A stretch of 64,000 nt of DNA from Littorina saxatilis (Eukaryota > Mollusca > Gastropoda > Littorinimorpha > Littorinidae). Positions 12,685-23,630 of the stretch are shown here, piece after piece. The stretch is from assembly GCF_037325665.1 (NCBI RefSeq), contig NC_090259.1, forward strand, positions 39,699,935 through 39,763,934. The letters run 5' to 3'. The position numbers were made by a program, and so were the translations under genes. Position 1 is the first letter of the stretch. Each line of letters opens with the position of its first letter. The notes below the pieces were generated by a model. It was given only the letters and a program-made list of their open reading frames with translations, was not told the origin of the DNA and made no database searches.

Positions 12685-13226
12685 TGTAACACGAGAAAAT
12701 CACTCCCACGAGATTTTTACTCCGGAGTAAAAATTTCGTACAAAAATTGTACTCCCTTTACGAAAAAACTACTCCCCCATAACACGAGAAAATAACTTCC
12801 AACGACAGGTGTGTTCCGAGTCAACATTTCGGTCGAAAATGTTACTCCCCTGAAGAATGAATAACGAATAAACTATTCCACCCTAACACGAGCAATTTAC
12901 TGCCTACGCCAGGTGCACGCAACTTATACTCCCCTGTCCCCTGTTAGTCTTGGTGGTGGAAGGGATGGAGGTAGGGTAGCGCGACATTTGTTTGCGCGAG
13001 ATCACATATTGGCATTATCCCTTCGCCCGCATCCCATTCATTTGCCGGGCGTACGAGAATTTTACTTGAAGTAAAAATTTGGGAAGTCAACATTTCCTGG
13101 AGGGAGTAATTTTGTCGTACCTTGGGGAGTTCTCTTCTCGTACGAAAAGTGTACTTGAAGTAAGAATTTCGTACGAAATTTTTACTCCGGAGTAAATTTT
13201 TCGTGGAGTCAAAATTTCGTGTTACA
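12685..13226. mobile_element. CCGG-targeting MITE, copy 1
   Basis: Starts TGTAACACGA and ends TCGTGTTACA, flanked on both sides by CCGG (12681-12684 and 13227-13230). The arms repeat TTACTCC and TTTCGTACGAAA-like motifs and can pair over 60 bases or more with mismatches. There is no coding. A second copy lies at 42019-42552. TG...CA ends with a 4-bp duplication fit a Ginger-like DNA transposon; that family call is inference. Confidence 0.85.
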
Positions 13227-13282
13227 CCGGCACGTGTTCTTTCACCTTAACTCTTCGAGTCTGCGTCGACGGTGTAGCATGT

Positions 13283-13530
13283 GATGTAGCTTATTTCTAC
13301 CTCTGACGCAAGAATACTTCTACCTGGTGGACGTTTACTGATTATACGATGTAGCTTATTTCTACATCTGACGCAAGAATACTTCTACGTGGTGGATGTT
13401 TACTGATTATATGATGTACTGAGCTTATTTCTACCTCTGACGCAAGAATACTTCTACCTGGTGGACGTTTACTGATTATACGATGTAGCTTAGTTCTACC
13501 TCTGACGCAAGAATACTTCTACCTGGTGTA
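13283..13530. repeat. 66-bp tandem repeat, four units
   Basis: Units start near 13283, 13349, 13413 and 13482 with GATGTAGCTTATTTCTACC followed by TCTGACGCAAGAATACTTCT. Confidence 0.9.
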
Positions 13531-13544
13531 CACTTGTAATGTCG

Positions 13545-13765
13545 GGTAAGCTTCTTCATGTTGTACACTATTAATACATTATAGTACTGTTGTACTATAG
13601 ACTGACTCAGTGGTACTTCACCGAGCTGGTGTGCACCACAGAATAGAAATATGTATTCTGTGGTGTGCACTAGCAATGTATATACTGCATATATATAGTG
13701 TTTCTTCATGTTGCACACTACTGATATACTACGGGTTCTGTTGAACTATACGTGGCACGCAGTGA
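13545..13765. repeat. Diverged direct repeat with central hairpin
   Basis: CTTCATGTTGTACACTA (near 13554) recurs as CTTCATGTTGCACACTA (near 13704), about 150 bases apart, each followed by related sequence. Between them CACCACAGAATA pairs with TATTCTGTGGTG (about 13634-13665). No coding seen to 13920. Confidence 0.6.
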
Positions 13766-13920
13766 TACTAGGTTTACACAATCAGTTTCCTTGTCACAAT
13801 GGGTTTTTTTTTCTTTTTTTTCTATTAGTTGATTTGTTATTGGTGGTTGCAATTAATGATGTGCGTTGCTGCTCTTCTGTCGTGCGAATGTCTTTGTATC
13901 TCGTGAGAAGAAAAACTGAA

Positions 13921-14855
13921 CAAGTCGCGTAAGGCGAAAATACAACATTTAGTCAAGCTCAGTCGAACTCACAGAATGAAACTGAACGCATTGCATTTTT
14001 CCCGCAAGACCGTATCGTCTGTCCACCGCTCGTGGCAAAGGCAGTGAAATTAATAATCCAGAAAAGCGCGGTAGCGGTTGCGCTAAGGAGGATAGCACGC
14101 TTTTCTATATCTCTATTCTTTTTAACTCTCTGAACGTGTTTTTAATCCAAACATATCATATCTATATGTTTTTGGAATCGGGAACGGACAAGGAATAATT
14201 TGTTTGTTTGTTTGTTTATTTGTTGCTTAACGTCCAGCCGACTACGCAGAGCCATATCAGGACGAGGAAGGGGGGGATGAAGGGGGCCACTTGTCAAGCG
14301 ATTCCTGTTTACAAATGCACTAACCCATTACTTGTGTCCCAGCAGGCTTTAGTAAAAGACAAGGAATAAGATGAAATTGTTTTTAAATCTATTTCGGAAA
14401 TTTAATTTTAATCATAATATTTTTATTTTTTTCAGAGCTTGTTTTTAATCCAAATATAACATATTTATATGTTTTTGGAATCAGAAAATGATGAAGAATA
14501 CGATAAACGTAATTTTAGATCGTTTTATATAAAAATAATTTTAATTACAATATTCAGATTTTTAATGACCAAAGTCATCAATTAATTTGTAAGCCTCCAA
14601 GCTGAAATGCAATACCAAAGTCCGGCCTTCGTCGAAGATTGCTTGGCCAAAATGTTGATCAATTTGTTTGAAAAATGAGGGTGTGACAGTGCCGCCTCAA
14701 CTTTTACAAAATGCTCGATATGACGTCATCAAAGACATTTATCGAAAAAATGAAAAAAAAACGTCTGGGGGATATCATACCCAGGAACTCTCATGAACAA
14801 TTTCATAAAGATCGGTCCAGTAGTGTACTCTGAATCGCTCTACACACACACACAC

Positions 14856-14922
<67 letters not shown>

Positions 14923-14989
14923 ACGACCCTCGTCTCGATTTCCCCCTCTATGTTAAAACATTTAGTCAAAACTTGACTAAATGTAAAAA
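13921..14989 (+). mobile_element. R870 repeat, copy 1 (interrupted)
   Basis: Begins CAAGTCGCGTAAGGCGAAAA and ends in the hairpin ACATTTAGTCAA-AACTTGACTAAATGT followed by A's. It carries the family core (GTGACAGTGCCGCCTCAAC, TGACGTCATC), the GATCGGTCCAGTAGT motif and a CA run (14840-14920). It is interrupted at 14199-14357 by a retroposed tail. No protein is encoded. Confidence 0.9.
14199..14357 (-). mobile_element. 5'-truncated SINE/LINE tail nested in R870
   Basis: Starts with TTTG repeats and TTGCTTAACGTCCAGCCGAC on the plus strand. It is flanked by perfect GACAAGGAATAA copies (14187-14198 and 14358-14369), a 12-bp target duplication made from R870 sequence. Confidence 0.85.
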
Positions 14990-15342
14990 CCCACCGAGGG
15001 GTAAACAAATACGACTTCTTGAGCCACAAGATCCGGTTGCCAAACGTGTGCCAAAGTTGAGCAAGCAATACAAACGGTGACGTCCCCATTCGCCCCGGCC
15101 TAACTCGCCGCTTCCCATCTTGCCGCTTCCCATCTCGTCGCCAATTATCTTGAGTTTTGCGAGAGAGGCGATTTTCCCCCTCCCATCTCGCCGCCAACAC
15201 GAGTTGGCACTGCTTGCGGGGGCGAGATGGCACCCTTGACAGTTTGAAAGCAAGTAGACCGTGAAGTCAGCGACTATAAAGCGGCGGCGAGATGTGCGGG
15301 GGCGAGTCGGTACCTCGCCATACAAACGATTGTGGTTTTGGT
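14990..15342. other. GC-rich stretch with iterated GGCGAGATGGG motifs
   Basis: TCGCCGCTTCCCATCT-like words on the left half and GGGGGCGAGATGG-like words on the right half are loosely inverted, possibly a decayed MITE. No gene is supported. Confidence 0.35.
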
Positions 15343-15489
15343 TTAAAGGTGAAGGTAAAGTGAAACTTAGGAAGTAACAGTTTTCAATTGCTTCGTGCGT
15401 CTTTGTTTCTTGACCAGTACTCTAGATTTTGGTACCTTTATGATCCTAAGACTCTGCACTTTCCGTTGATATCAGGTAATTCGGTTTTT

Positions 15490-15600
15490 TTCTTAATAAT
15501 AATAATAATAATAAAACGTTCTTTTATAGCGCAGTTCACCGCCAAATGGCAGTCTCATGGCGCTTTACATTAGACATTACAATTCAACATTTTACATATA
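15490..15600 (-). mobile_element. LINE/SINE tail fragment in foldback arm
   Basis: A TAA run followed by TTTTATAGCGCAGTTCACC and GGCGCTTTACA is the antisense 3' end of a LINE of the type also seen at 56976-57060. The right edge of the insertion is uncertain. Confidence 0.5.
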
Positions 15601-16191
15601 AAGAGTTTCCTTGTAGGAAATAACATACAAGCATTACAAAAAAAACCCAAAAAAAATTCATAGACAACGACCACTTATAGTTATATAAGATAATCTAGAA
15701 AAATTGTTTTTAAAAAGATGAAAATACATAAGATAAGTAATAGACACATAGTTACACCTAAACAATCTGACAATACAGAACTTACATAAAAGCGTACAGA
15801 TCTAAAACAGAACGAAGATGTAACACAGACTGTGGGGCAACAAATTAAACAACTAACAACAGGCATACTGTATTATAATAATACATTTGGACTTTTAAAC
15901 CCAATACACATTAACACATCGATTTCAATTCTTCCGATTTTGGCACATATTGTGACTAATTGGAACTTGGTAGTGAGGAGGGTATCACCGCAACAGTTGG
16001 TCTACATCCGTATGTACCCGTGTTTGCGTGTTTTGCTTTGATTATCTGCTAGAGAAAGTAGATATCAGCACAATATTGATTATGGTCGCCATTTGCATTT
16101 CATATTTTCCAAAATATCTACTCCATTTAGCAGATAATCAAAACCAAACATGCGTGCACGGGTACATCAGGATACCAACTGGTGCGGTGAT

Positions 16192-16340
16192 CAATCAATC
16201 AATCAATATGAGGCTTATATCGCGCGTATTCCGTAGGTACAGTTCTAAGCGCAGGGATATTTTTTATTTTTTTAAAATTTTATTTATGTTATGCAGTTTT
16301 TATCGCGCACATATTCAAGGCGCAGGGATTTGTTTTTTGT
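16192..16340 (-). mobile_element. LINE/SINE tail fragment in foldback arm
   Basis: CAATCAATCAATATGAGGCT and a downstream CGCGCACATATTCAAGGCGC are a retroposon 3' end in antisense. Flanking TGCGGTGAT at 16183-16191 and 16341-16349 is a 9-bp target duplication, and removing the insert restores the foldback arm. Confidence 0.8.
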
Positions 16341-16620
16341 TGCGGTGATACCCTCCTCACTGCCAGATTCCAATTAGTCACAGTATATATACCTTAAGCG
16401 GAAAAAACGAACGACATGTACTTTATTTATTAGCAACTATCACGTGTTTAATCCAGATATATAGACACAGTGTGCCTTATTTCAAAGGAAAGTGCCGAGT
16501 CTTAGGAACACAACGGTACCAAAATCAAGAGTACTGGTCAAAAAAACAAAGATGAACGAAGCAATTGAAAAGTGTTACTTTCGTATGTAACAGTTTACTT
16601 TACCTTCACCTTAACTGTAC

Positions 16621-17033
16621 ACCCCCCGCGGGTTAGGGGGAAGGATTTACCCCTCCCTGGTCCCCCCGCGGGTTAGGGGGAAGAATTTACCCGATGCTCC
16701 CCAGCATGTCGTAAGAGGCGACTAACGGATTCTGTTTCTCCTTTTACCCTTGTTAAGTGTTTCTTGCATAGAATATAGTCAATGTTTGTAAAGATTTTAG
16801 TCAAGCAGTATGTAAGAAATGTTAAGTCCTTTGTACTGGAAACTTGCATTCTCCCAGTAAGGTAATATATTGTACTACGTTGCAAGCCCCTGGAGCAATT
16901 TTTTGATTAGTGCTTTTGTGAACAAGAAACAATTAACAAGTGGCTCTATCCCATCCCCCCGCCCCCCCCTTTCCCCGTCGCGATATAACCTTCGTGGTTG
17001 AAAACGACGTTAAACACCAAATAAAGGAAAGGA
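16621..17033 (+). mobile_element. S410 SINE, full copy
   Basis: From ACCCCCCGCGGGTTAGGGGG to GACGTTAAACACCAAATAAA. Perfect 12-bp flanks CCTTAACTGTAC lie at 16609-16620 and 17034-17045. The first ~50 bases are duplicated within this copy. It sits at the edge of the foldback element. Confidence 0.9.
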
Positions 17034-17045
17034 CCTTAACTGTAC

Positions 17046-17330
17046 CGCCCCGTGCAAGTGTTTCTCTACGTATAACGTATGCATACTGCAATCTTTCATC
17101 GGTGATGACACAAATTTTCATGTATCTCAAAGTTTCCTCTGTAAAGAAAACAGCTCTTGAAGAACACTACCCGTCCATGTTTCCTTGCCTGTCATGGAGC
17201 TCAAAAACAGAACACTCGTATTACTGTGACCACTCATGGAAAGTCGGTCTAGTCAGGTATTTGTTGACGGCGGACCGGGATCTCTCGTGAATCCATTAAT
17301 AGAATCCCTGAGGGATGGAATGTCAGTCAT
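17046..17330. other. Unique sequence, no gene recognised
   Basis: A plus-strand frame crosses it but begins in the SINE and shows no domain. The last five bases (GTCAT) are the target duplication of the LTR element. Confidence 0.5.
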
Positions 17331-18852
17331 TGTGCTTGCCCTTGAGTAGCTGTAAGATTCTGTGATGGCTTATATAAATTCTGGAGGATGTAATTTTGGT
17401 GCTATAAAGAACCGACGCGCTCACAAAACAAAACGAACACTAGAATTGGAAAATTAATTAAAGTTTATTGAATACTTGTCGATGTCATGGTAATCCGGAA
17501 TCAGCTCATAATATCAATATATAAAAGGCTAAACATAAATCTATGGAGAGGCTAAGTAACCTATATCGGAGCGTGGCGGAAAAACTAAACTAAGTTTAGA
17601 AAGTGAATTAAAGCTAAAATGTGAAGTAGAAAGGACTAGTTTGAGTGAGAGTGCAGAACAGTAGAGTGTGAAGCGTGGAGCATGGAGCGAGAAGCGCGGA
17701 GCGGTGAGCGAGAAGCGCGGAGCGGTGAGCGAGAAGCGCGGAGCGGTGGAAACTGATAGAAAAGAAAGAACTAAACTTAGAATCGAAACATCAAACTAAA
17801 CATCAAAAGTGTCCTAAAAACATAAACATCAAAGATGGACGACAAAATGGCGGCCGAAACAAGATGGCGGCAAATCAATAAAAAATCACCAAGACAAAAA
17901 TATGTTAGAAAAACCCTACATAGAATAAACGTAGGACACAGAAACGGAAAGAAGACACAGAAACGGACAGAAGACAAAGAAACGGACAGAAGACACAGAG
18001 ACGGAAAGAAGACACAGAAACGGACAGAAGACAAAGAAACGGACAGAAGACACAGAAACGGACAGAAGACACAGAAACGGACAGAAGACAAAGAAACGGA
18101 CAGAAAGTCATAACAAACAAAGATTCGAAACGAAAATTACACGAATTCGGTAAATAAAAGAAACATAGTCAGAAATGGATACTCGCCTTTGACAGCATCA
18201 ATAATCTAAAACAGACTCAAGGCGAGCAACTGAACCTGAACTACAAAATAACTTAAAACAAAACTGGAGGCTGGCAGAAAACACTGGGCCCCGGAACAGA
18301 GCAAAAAAAATCTATCTATCCTAAAACATCTTGTTCCGTGAACGGCTTCCCAGTAAGTGACGACGAATACAGGCTATCCACCACAGAGGTGAACTAAAAA
18401 TTACTGCGCGTTACTACAATATAACTGTTGCAAAACATGCGTCCCGTGCTCTCCGGGGAAAACTCCATAGGCTGTCCAGCGTGAGCCATACAGGCACATG
18501 AAATTAATATCAGAAAAACGCCGGCCACACTACCTTGTTTATAAATTAGTTCGTTACAATATTTAACGTCATTAAAACAAAACAAAGTTCGTACCAGGAC
18601 GCTCATACTTAAAAAAAGAAAACTAGAGGATAAAGAGCGAGCTAGACCCGCACGCGAACCTACAGAGGTGGCTGCAAAATGGGAACAAATAGAGACAAAA
18701 GTGAAATAAGATAATAAAAGTGAAAGAACAAAAAGGGAAAGCCACCACCACGGAAAGTCGCATGCGAGTCAAGCTAGAAGCAAGACTAAAAAACACAAGC
18801 AAAACAAAAAGAATCTAAATACACAGAAGGCTCCTTAGCAGGGGCATTCACA
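17331..18852 (-). repeat. BEL/Pao LTR (3' for the element)
   Basis: 1522 bp, starting TGTGCTTGCC and ending GCATTCACA. Inside are three GCGGTGAGCGAGAAGCGCGG-type units (near 17700) and an array of AGAAGACACAGAAACGGAC-like 18-19 bp units (17937-18110). Confidence 0.92.
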
Positions 18853-19550
18853 TTCCCCCCTCGAAGACATCTTAGTCTTTACAAAAGTCGACATAAAAAA
18901 AATCAACAAAAATCATCGAATACATACGTGGTTCAAAAACAAAATCCGAGACATTACAGAATCCTTTTGGCATTATCCAAAACGTAGCTGTTCAAAACGC
19001 ACTCTCATACGTGGTTCAAAATACAAAAATCCGAAACGTTACAGAATCCTTTTGGCATTATCCAAAACGTAGCTGTTCGAAACGCACTCTCTATGAGTCT
19101 CAATCTAAAAATCACACGTGTTCTTTCAACAAATGTAACATCATATTTCGTCAGTCCGTCACTGTCAACATATCGTGTCAACATTATTCTTACACCTTTA
19201 CATAACCCGCAACTCAGTATAAAAGACTGTAGTCGCAACCTACAGAAGAATACAAATGAAAAACATCTTCCGTCTTCTTAATCATAAGCACAGGCATCCG
19301 CACGCGGGAAGGACTAAACAAACTGATTCATTAAGCGCTTGCCTCTGTCAAGAGCTTTCGTTCCAAAATGCGGAACCAAAAACATATATACAAAAGGAGA
19401 GAAACCACAAAGTCACAAAAAATATTTGCATTAAGACGAAATTTTCTCCCCAAATCAAAACAGCGCCACCTGTCAAAAAGGCGAACGGATTACGTCAGAC
19501 CAAAACATGCACAAACGGTCTGTCGAAAACAGTAAAGTTCACTGGGAAAG
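18853..19550 (-). other. Internal untranslated region of the BEL/Pao element
   Basis: Contains a direct duplication of ~90 bases starting CATACGTGGTTCAAAA (about 18924 and 19009). No coding is supported. Confidence 0.6.
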
Positions 19551-22500
19551 TCATTGAGTGTCCGGGTCTGCCTTCACCAGCACGGTCAGCTTAGAGATGG
19601 GGCGCCAGTAGTAGAAAGTGGAATGGCTCGTCTTCGAGGTGACCTTGACAGTCTTCAGCTTGCAGGTTCGCACGAGTCCATCGTCGCTGGGGCGAACCTC
19701 CGTCACGAGTCCAAGAGGCCAATCTGCTCTGCATACGGCTTCGTCACGTAGCACGACGACATCTCCGACAGCAACGTTTCGTTGGGGAAGAAGCCACTTT
19801 CTTGTTCGTTGTGGTCTTCTTCGTTGTGGTCTTCTTCGTTGTGGTCTTCTTCGTTGTGGTCTTCTTCGTACTGGTCTTCCTCGTAGTGGTCTTCTTCGTA
19901 GTGGTCTGCTCAAAATCCTTTCCATGGCATGGAGGGGGTCGGAGATGCTGGGTTCGGCGAGTGTCGTGCGGTATACGGAAGCGACTGATTCACCTTCGTA
20001 CTCGCTGAGACAATGTTCTGTTAGAGACACGTGCATCACGTCATGGACAGACTGTTTTGGTGACACTTGTCCCAGTATCGTCCAACCCAACGGTGTGAGA
20101 ACGGCGTATGGGTCTCCCTTGATGACTCTCTCTGGCATGAATAGCTCTGCATGATCGTAGCCAATCAACAACCCGGGAGTGCAGCCTTCGAGCAACGGGG
20201 GAATCTCGCTGGCAATATGACTCAAATGCTTGATGTTACGAGCGGTCTCTGATGTTGGTATGTTCTCAGTGTCATTGGTGAGATGGTCCGTCGTGTAGAG
20301 CGTTTTCAGGTTGTGGGAAACATTGGAGTTGAGGGCCTTGACACACAATCCGGTCACTCTCTGACATTCGATATGAGTGTTCTGAGAAGTCATAGTGTTC
20401 AGCCTCAATGACGCTGGCTCGGAATGAGTGTTCAGCTTGTCACTCAAAGATTCAGTAACGAAGGAGATGCAAGACATGGTGTCAAGCAGCGCGTATGTCG
20501 TATGCTCTACCGTGGGATTCTCTTTCGTCGAAACTCTGACCGGAACAATCATGGTAGCTCTGACTGGTCTGTCTGACTTGTTGGTCGTCGCGAATGCTGA
20601 TCCAGAGGCAGAAACACGGGCATCTTGACTGATACAGACAAACCTTGAAGAATCTGGCGGTCCCCGTGCATTCCGTTGCTGATTGGGAATCTTCTTCCTG
20701 TAGCTAGGCGCTCCATGCAGCATAGTGAGATGTGGGCCTTGGCACTTGTCGCATATCGCCCTGGTAGTGCAGTCTACACTTCTATGGTCAGTCTTTCTGG
20801 CACAGGAGAAGCACAAGGACGCTTCGTACATGAAGTGTTTCCTGTCCTCAACGGGAATCTCATCGAACCTCTGGCATCTGAGTAGAGGATGAGAAGAAGA
20901 GCTGGTCGGAAAACGAACGGTACAAAAGGGACAGACTTCGTCGCAGTTCGTATTCAGGACAGTTTTCGCGTGATGCTGACAAAGACATTTGTCACACTCT
21001 TGACATGCAGATGCAGTAGAACAATCCGTACTGTACGATGTTCTCTTGGGGACTGATGAACTGGCGGTCTGTGAGGTGGAAGAGGCGGCAGATTTGCTGG
21101 AGGAGAAAAGGGGCTCGCAAAGGATGTCTGCCTCTGTCTTGATGAAAGCTGACAACTCCTCAAAGGTAGGGTAGCGTTTCTTCTCGTTCTTGGTCTTGTT
21201 TACTTTCCGCACCCAGTTTCTCACCAACCAATCTGGAAGCTTGCTCATGAGTGTCTTGTGATAGGCTTGGTCTTCCAGATTCTGTAGCTGGCCTATCACT
21301 CGGCTCGCCACAAGGCATTGTCCAAGAAAGTCCGAGAAGGCGCGGAGGGCTTGTCCATCTTTGGGTTTGATAACCGGCCATGCATCTAGTTTCTCTCGGA
21401 AGGCTCTGGCAACGACGAAAGAACTGCCGAATCTTTCCTCCAGCGTCTGAAGGGCCTGCTGATAGGCCTGGGCATCCCTGATCAGAAAGAGTCCCTTGAC
21501 CGCATCCTTCGCCGGACCGTCCAAGTACTTCTCCAAGTAGAGGAGCTTTTCCTCTGCAGAAACGCCCTGCCGCTCAATCAAAAGAGTGAATGAGGACCTC
21601 CAGAGAGAGTACGTCAAAGGATCTCCTGAAAACGTAGTGGGCTCCTGCGTCGGTAACCTGTTGATCAGGAGAGCCTCAGCTAGAGTACGAGCTAGGGCAG
21701 AACCCTCGGAGAGCGCTGGCTGGCCTTGCATCTGAGGAAGGTATGCATCTTGCCCGTAGTAGACGTCTGAAGGGCTCGTGACCGGAGCCTCTTGAAAACC
21801 ATGCTGTGTGTAGTCCGTGTCAGGAGCAAAGCTTGCAGCGTGGTCATATTGCTGTGTTTGCATGGGAGGATGCATGACAGAAGGCCCATATGCAAAGTTT
21901 GGCACATAGGTCGGAGACTCTCGGGAGGTCATGGCAGGAAAAGGACCAGGGAAAGGCCCGGGAAAAGGTCTCGCTGAGGGATTGAGGGATTTGTGAGGGA
22001 AGCGGGAAGGCGCGTAGATCTGGCGAGGACGATCTTCGTGGCTTGGAATCTCAGCTTTGACAAACTGAGGCCGAAAGGAGGTCGCGAATTGGCCTCCGAC
22101 TCTTGTCGTCATCGTGGTGGCTGTAGTCATCGTCGTAGTGGTAGGAGCCGTGGCTGTGACCGCTGCTGGAAGTGGGTGAAAAGCGGAGACAGGTTGGGCA
22201 AGGGTCCTGGAGATGCCTCGAAGAGTGTCGCGGATATCCTCGGCGGCCGACTGGAGATGCGAAGGGGCATAAGCCCTGACCTCCGTGGGCTGCTGAAGTG
22301 GCGGGAGTCCAGGCTTGGCTGCCGCAGGCTGATGTTGCCCAGAGACGAGGGTGTTGGTTCCCGGCTGGTGACGCGGGCGGGCGTAGGTGTCGGCTGTCGC
22401 AGGCTTATATGTATCTTGTGTGTGCTGTGTGTGCCTATCGTACCCTACCGCCACATCTCCTATGCTCTCTGAGTGTGTACCTACATGCAGGGGGTTGTGA

Positions 22501-23630
22501 GTACCTAGGTACCTATCAATGGGGCTGTCACGAGGTAGTTGGGGCATGAATCTTTCTCTAGCCCTTTGCTGGTCTTCTATGTCAGTTTTAAGGATCTTAA
22601 AAACGTCATGCTCTTCTTGCATCTTGCCTTCTCTCTCCACCCTCTCAAGTGCAGTCTTAACTTCCTTTTCTTTTTTCTTCAAAGCTAACCTTTCATCTTG
22701 AGCTTCTCTCTCTAAACGAGCACACTCTCTTTCCAACTCTCTTTCCATCTCTGCCTTCTTCTCAGCAGCCAAAGCTATAGACCTTTCCAACTCTCTTTCC
22801 AACTCTGCCTTCTTCTCTGCCTTCTTCTCTGCCGCCAAAGCTTTAGACCTAGAAGCCTTCTCCTCTAAAAGCAAAAGAGTTTCTTCTTGTCTGGCCCTTT
22901 CATCTGCGACCATTTGCTGGGACCTAAATCTTGCTGCGCTAACCGCCAAAGAAGCATCTAGAGAAACCTCTCTAGCACCTCCAGAAGCGACTGTGGAAGT
23001 CAAGTCTGAGCTGGAGGCGTACGGGTCTAACTTGGGAAAGAGTCTGTGATATTGTTCTTTGAGCGTCTCCGTTTGCATGTGCATATCGCTCAGATCCTCT
23101 TCTATAGCTACATCACTTTCAGCCACTTGACAAAGCCTCGAGTTCGCCACATTCAGCTTGTTTAGGTGCTCACAGAGGACTATTTTATGAGCTTTAAGGG
23201 CTCTTCTTTGGTCTGGTGTTTCCCTAAAAGCTGTGCACAACTCGCTGATCATATTCTTATGAGCTCGGCTTATGGCCCAGTACTTGTCTGACAGTTCCCT
23301 CACCTCAGCATTAAGTCTAGCCCTAACAATGGCGGGGCCTCTTTCTTCTCTACTTCGCTGAGCGAGATGCTCTGCACTTGCAGCCTGTTGGGAGGGCTCA
23401 GTTCCTAAACCTTCCTGTGTAGGAGAATGTTCAGCTTGAGAGGGAAAGTTATCTGAATTCAAAGTGTCTTGGGTCTGAGTGGGTTCAGCTAGAGTCTCTC
23501 CCTGAGCGCCATCACGGTCGCCTTCATTCTTACGACTATCAGTGTCCGAAGCAAAATGTTCATCCCTCTCTACCTTCAAAGTGTAAGGGGATAGCTCGGC
23601 ACTCTCATGAGAAGGTAATTTCTCATCCAT
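19551..23630 (-). CDS. BEL/Pao gag-protease-type polyprotein (fossil)
   Basis: A 1359-residue open frame starting MDEKLPSHES. Residues ~240-345 are a Glu/Lys/Arg-rich coiled coil. Residues ~660-840 match the DUF1759 capsid-type region (FSGDPLTYSLWRSSFTLLI, ERFGSSFVVARAF). Residues ~880-965 are Cys/His-rich. Near 1046 is the aspartic-protease-like YALLDTMSC of DUF1758. The last ~80 residues (VAVGDVVVLRD, PLGLVTEV, WRPISKLTVL) match DUF5641, normally at the end of Pao pol. Such proteins form virus-like particles and cut the polyprotein. No reverse transcriptase or integrase core is visible in the element, so it would depend on a relative in trans. Confidence 0.85.
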   Translation of the reverse strand: MDEKLPSHESAELSPYTLKVERDEHFASDTDSRKNEGDRDGAQGETLAEPTQTQDTLNSDNFPSQAEHSPTQEGLGTEPSQQAASAEHLAQRSREERGPAIVRARLNAEVRELSDKYWAISRAHKNMISELCTAFRETPDQRRALKAHKIVLCEHLNKLNVANSRLCQVAESDVAIEEDLSDMHMQTETLKEQYHRLFPKLDPYASSSDLTSTVASGGAREVSLDASLAVSAARFRSQQMVADERARQEETLLLLEEKASRSKALAAEKKAEKKAELERELERSIALAAEKKAEMERELERECARLEREAQDERLALKKKEKEVKTALERVEREGKMQEEHDVFKILKTDIEDQQRARERFMPQLPRDSPIDRYLGTHNPLHVGTHSESIGDVAVGYDRHTQHTQDTYKPATADTYARPRHQPGTNTLVSGQHQPAAAKPGLPPLQQPTEVRAYAPSHLQSAAEDIRDTLRGISRTLAQPVSAFHPLPAAVTATAPTTTTMTTATTMTTRVGGQFATSFRPQFVKAEIPSHEDRPRQIYAPSRFPHKSLNPSARPFPGPFPGPFPAMTSRESPTYVPNFAYGPSVMHPPMQTQQYDHAASFAPDTDYTQHGFQEAPVTSPSDVYYGQDAYLPQMQGQPALSEGSALARTLAEALLINRLPTQEPTTFSGDPLTYSLWRSSFTLLIERQGVSAEEKLLYLEKYLDGPAKDAVKGLFLIRDAQAYQQALQTLEERFGSSFVVARAFREKLDAWPVIKPKDGQALRAFSDFLGQCLVASRVIGQLQNLEDQAYHKTLMSKLPDWLVRNWVRKVNKTKNEKKRYPTFEELSAFIKTEADILCEPLFSSSKSAASSTSQTASSSVPKRTSYSTDCSTASACQECDKCLCQHHAKTVLNTNCDEVCPFCTVRFPTSSSSHPLLRCQRFDEIPVEDRKHFMYEASLCFSCARKTDHRSVDCTTRAICDKCQGPHLTMLHGAPSYRKKIPNQQRNARGPPDSSRFVCISQDARVSASGSAFATTNKSDRPVRATMIVPVRVSTKENPTVEHTTYALLDTMSCISFVTESLSDKLNTHSEPASLRLNTMTSQNTHIECQRVTGLCVKALNSNVSHNLKTLYTTDHLTNDTENIPTSETARNIKHLSHIASEIPPLLEGCTPGLLIGYDHAELFMPERVIKGDPYAVLTPLGWTILGQVSPKQSVHDVMHVSLTEHCLSEYEGESVASVYRTTLAEPSISDPLHAMERILSRPLRRRPLRGRPVRRRPQRRRPQRRRPQRRRPQRTRKWLLPQRNVAVGDVVVLRDEAVCRADWPLGLVTEVRPSDDGLVRTCKLKTVKVTSKTSHSTFYYWRPISKLTVLVKADPDTQ

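Larger units (their letters stand above)
15343..16613. mobile_element. Foldback element with nested insertions
   Basis: Outer arms: AGGTGAAGGTAAAGTGAAAC (left, from 15347) is inverted at the right (CTTTACCTTCACCT, 16598-16611), and both arms continue with GCAATTG...GACCAGTACTC...TTTTGGTACC for ~150 bases. Inner arms: GGAGGGTATCACCGCAACAG (about 15977) pairs with sequence at 16165-16191 and 16341-16375. Insertions near 15490-15945 and at 16192-16340 interrupt the arms. No transposase is seen. Confidence 0.75.

Noticed and set aside
16940-17290. Plus-strand frame of 116 codons
   Set aside because: Begins in the S410 SINE and has no recognisable domain.
19618-20154. Plus-strand frame opposite the BEL/Pao frame
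   Set aside because: Shadow of the minus-strand polyprotein.
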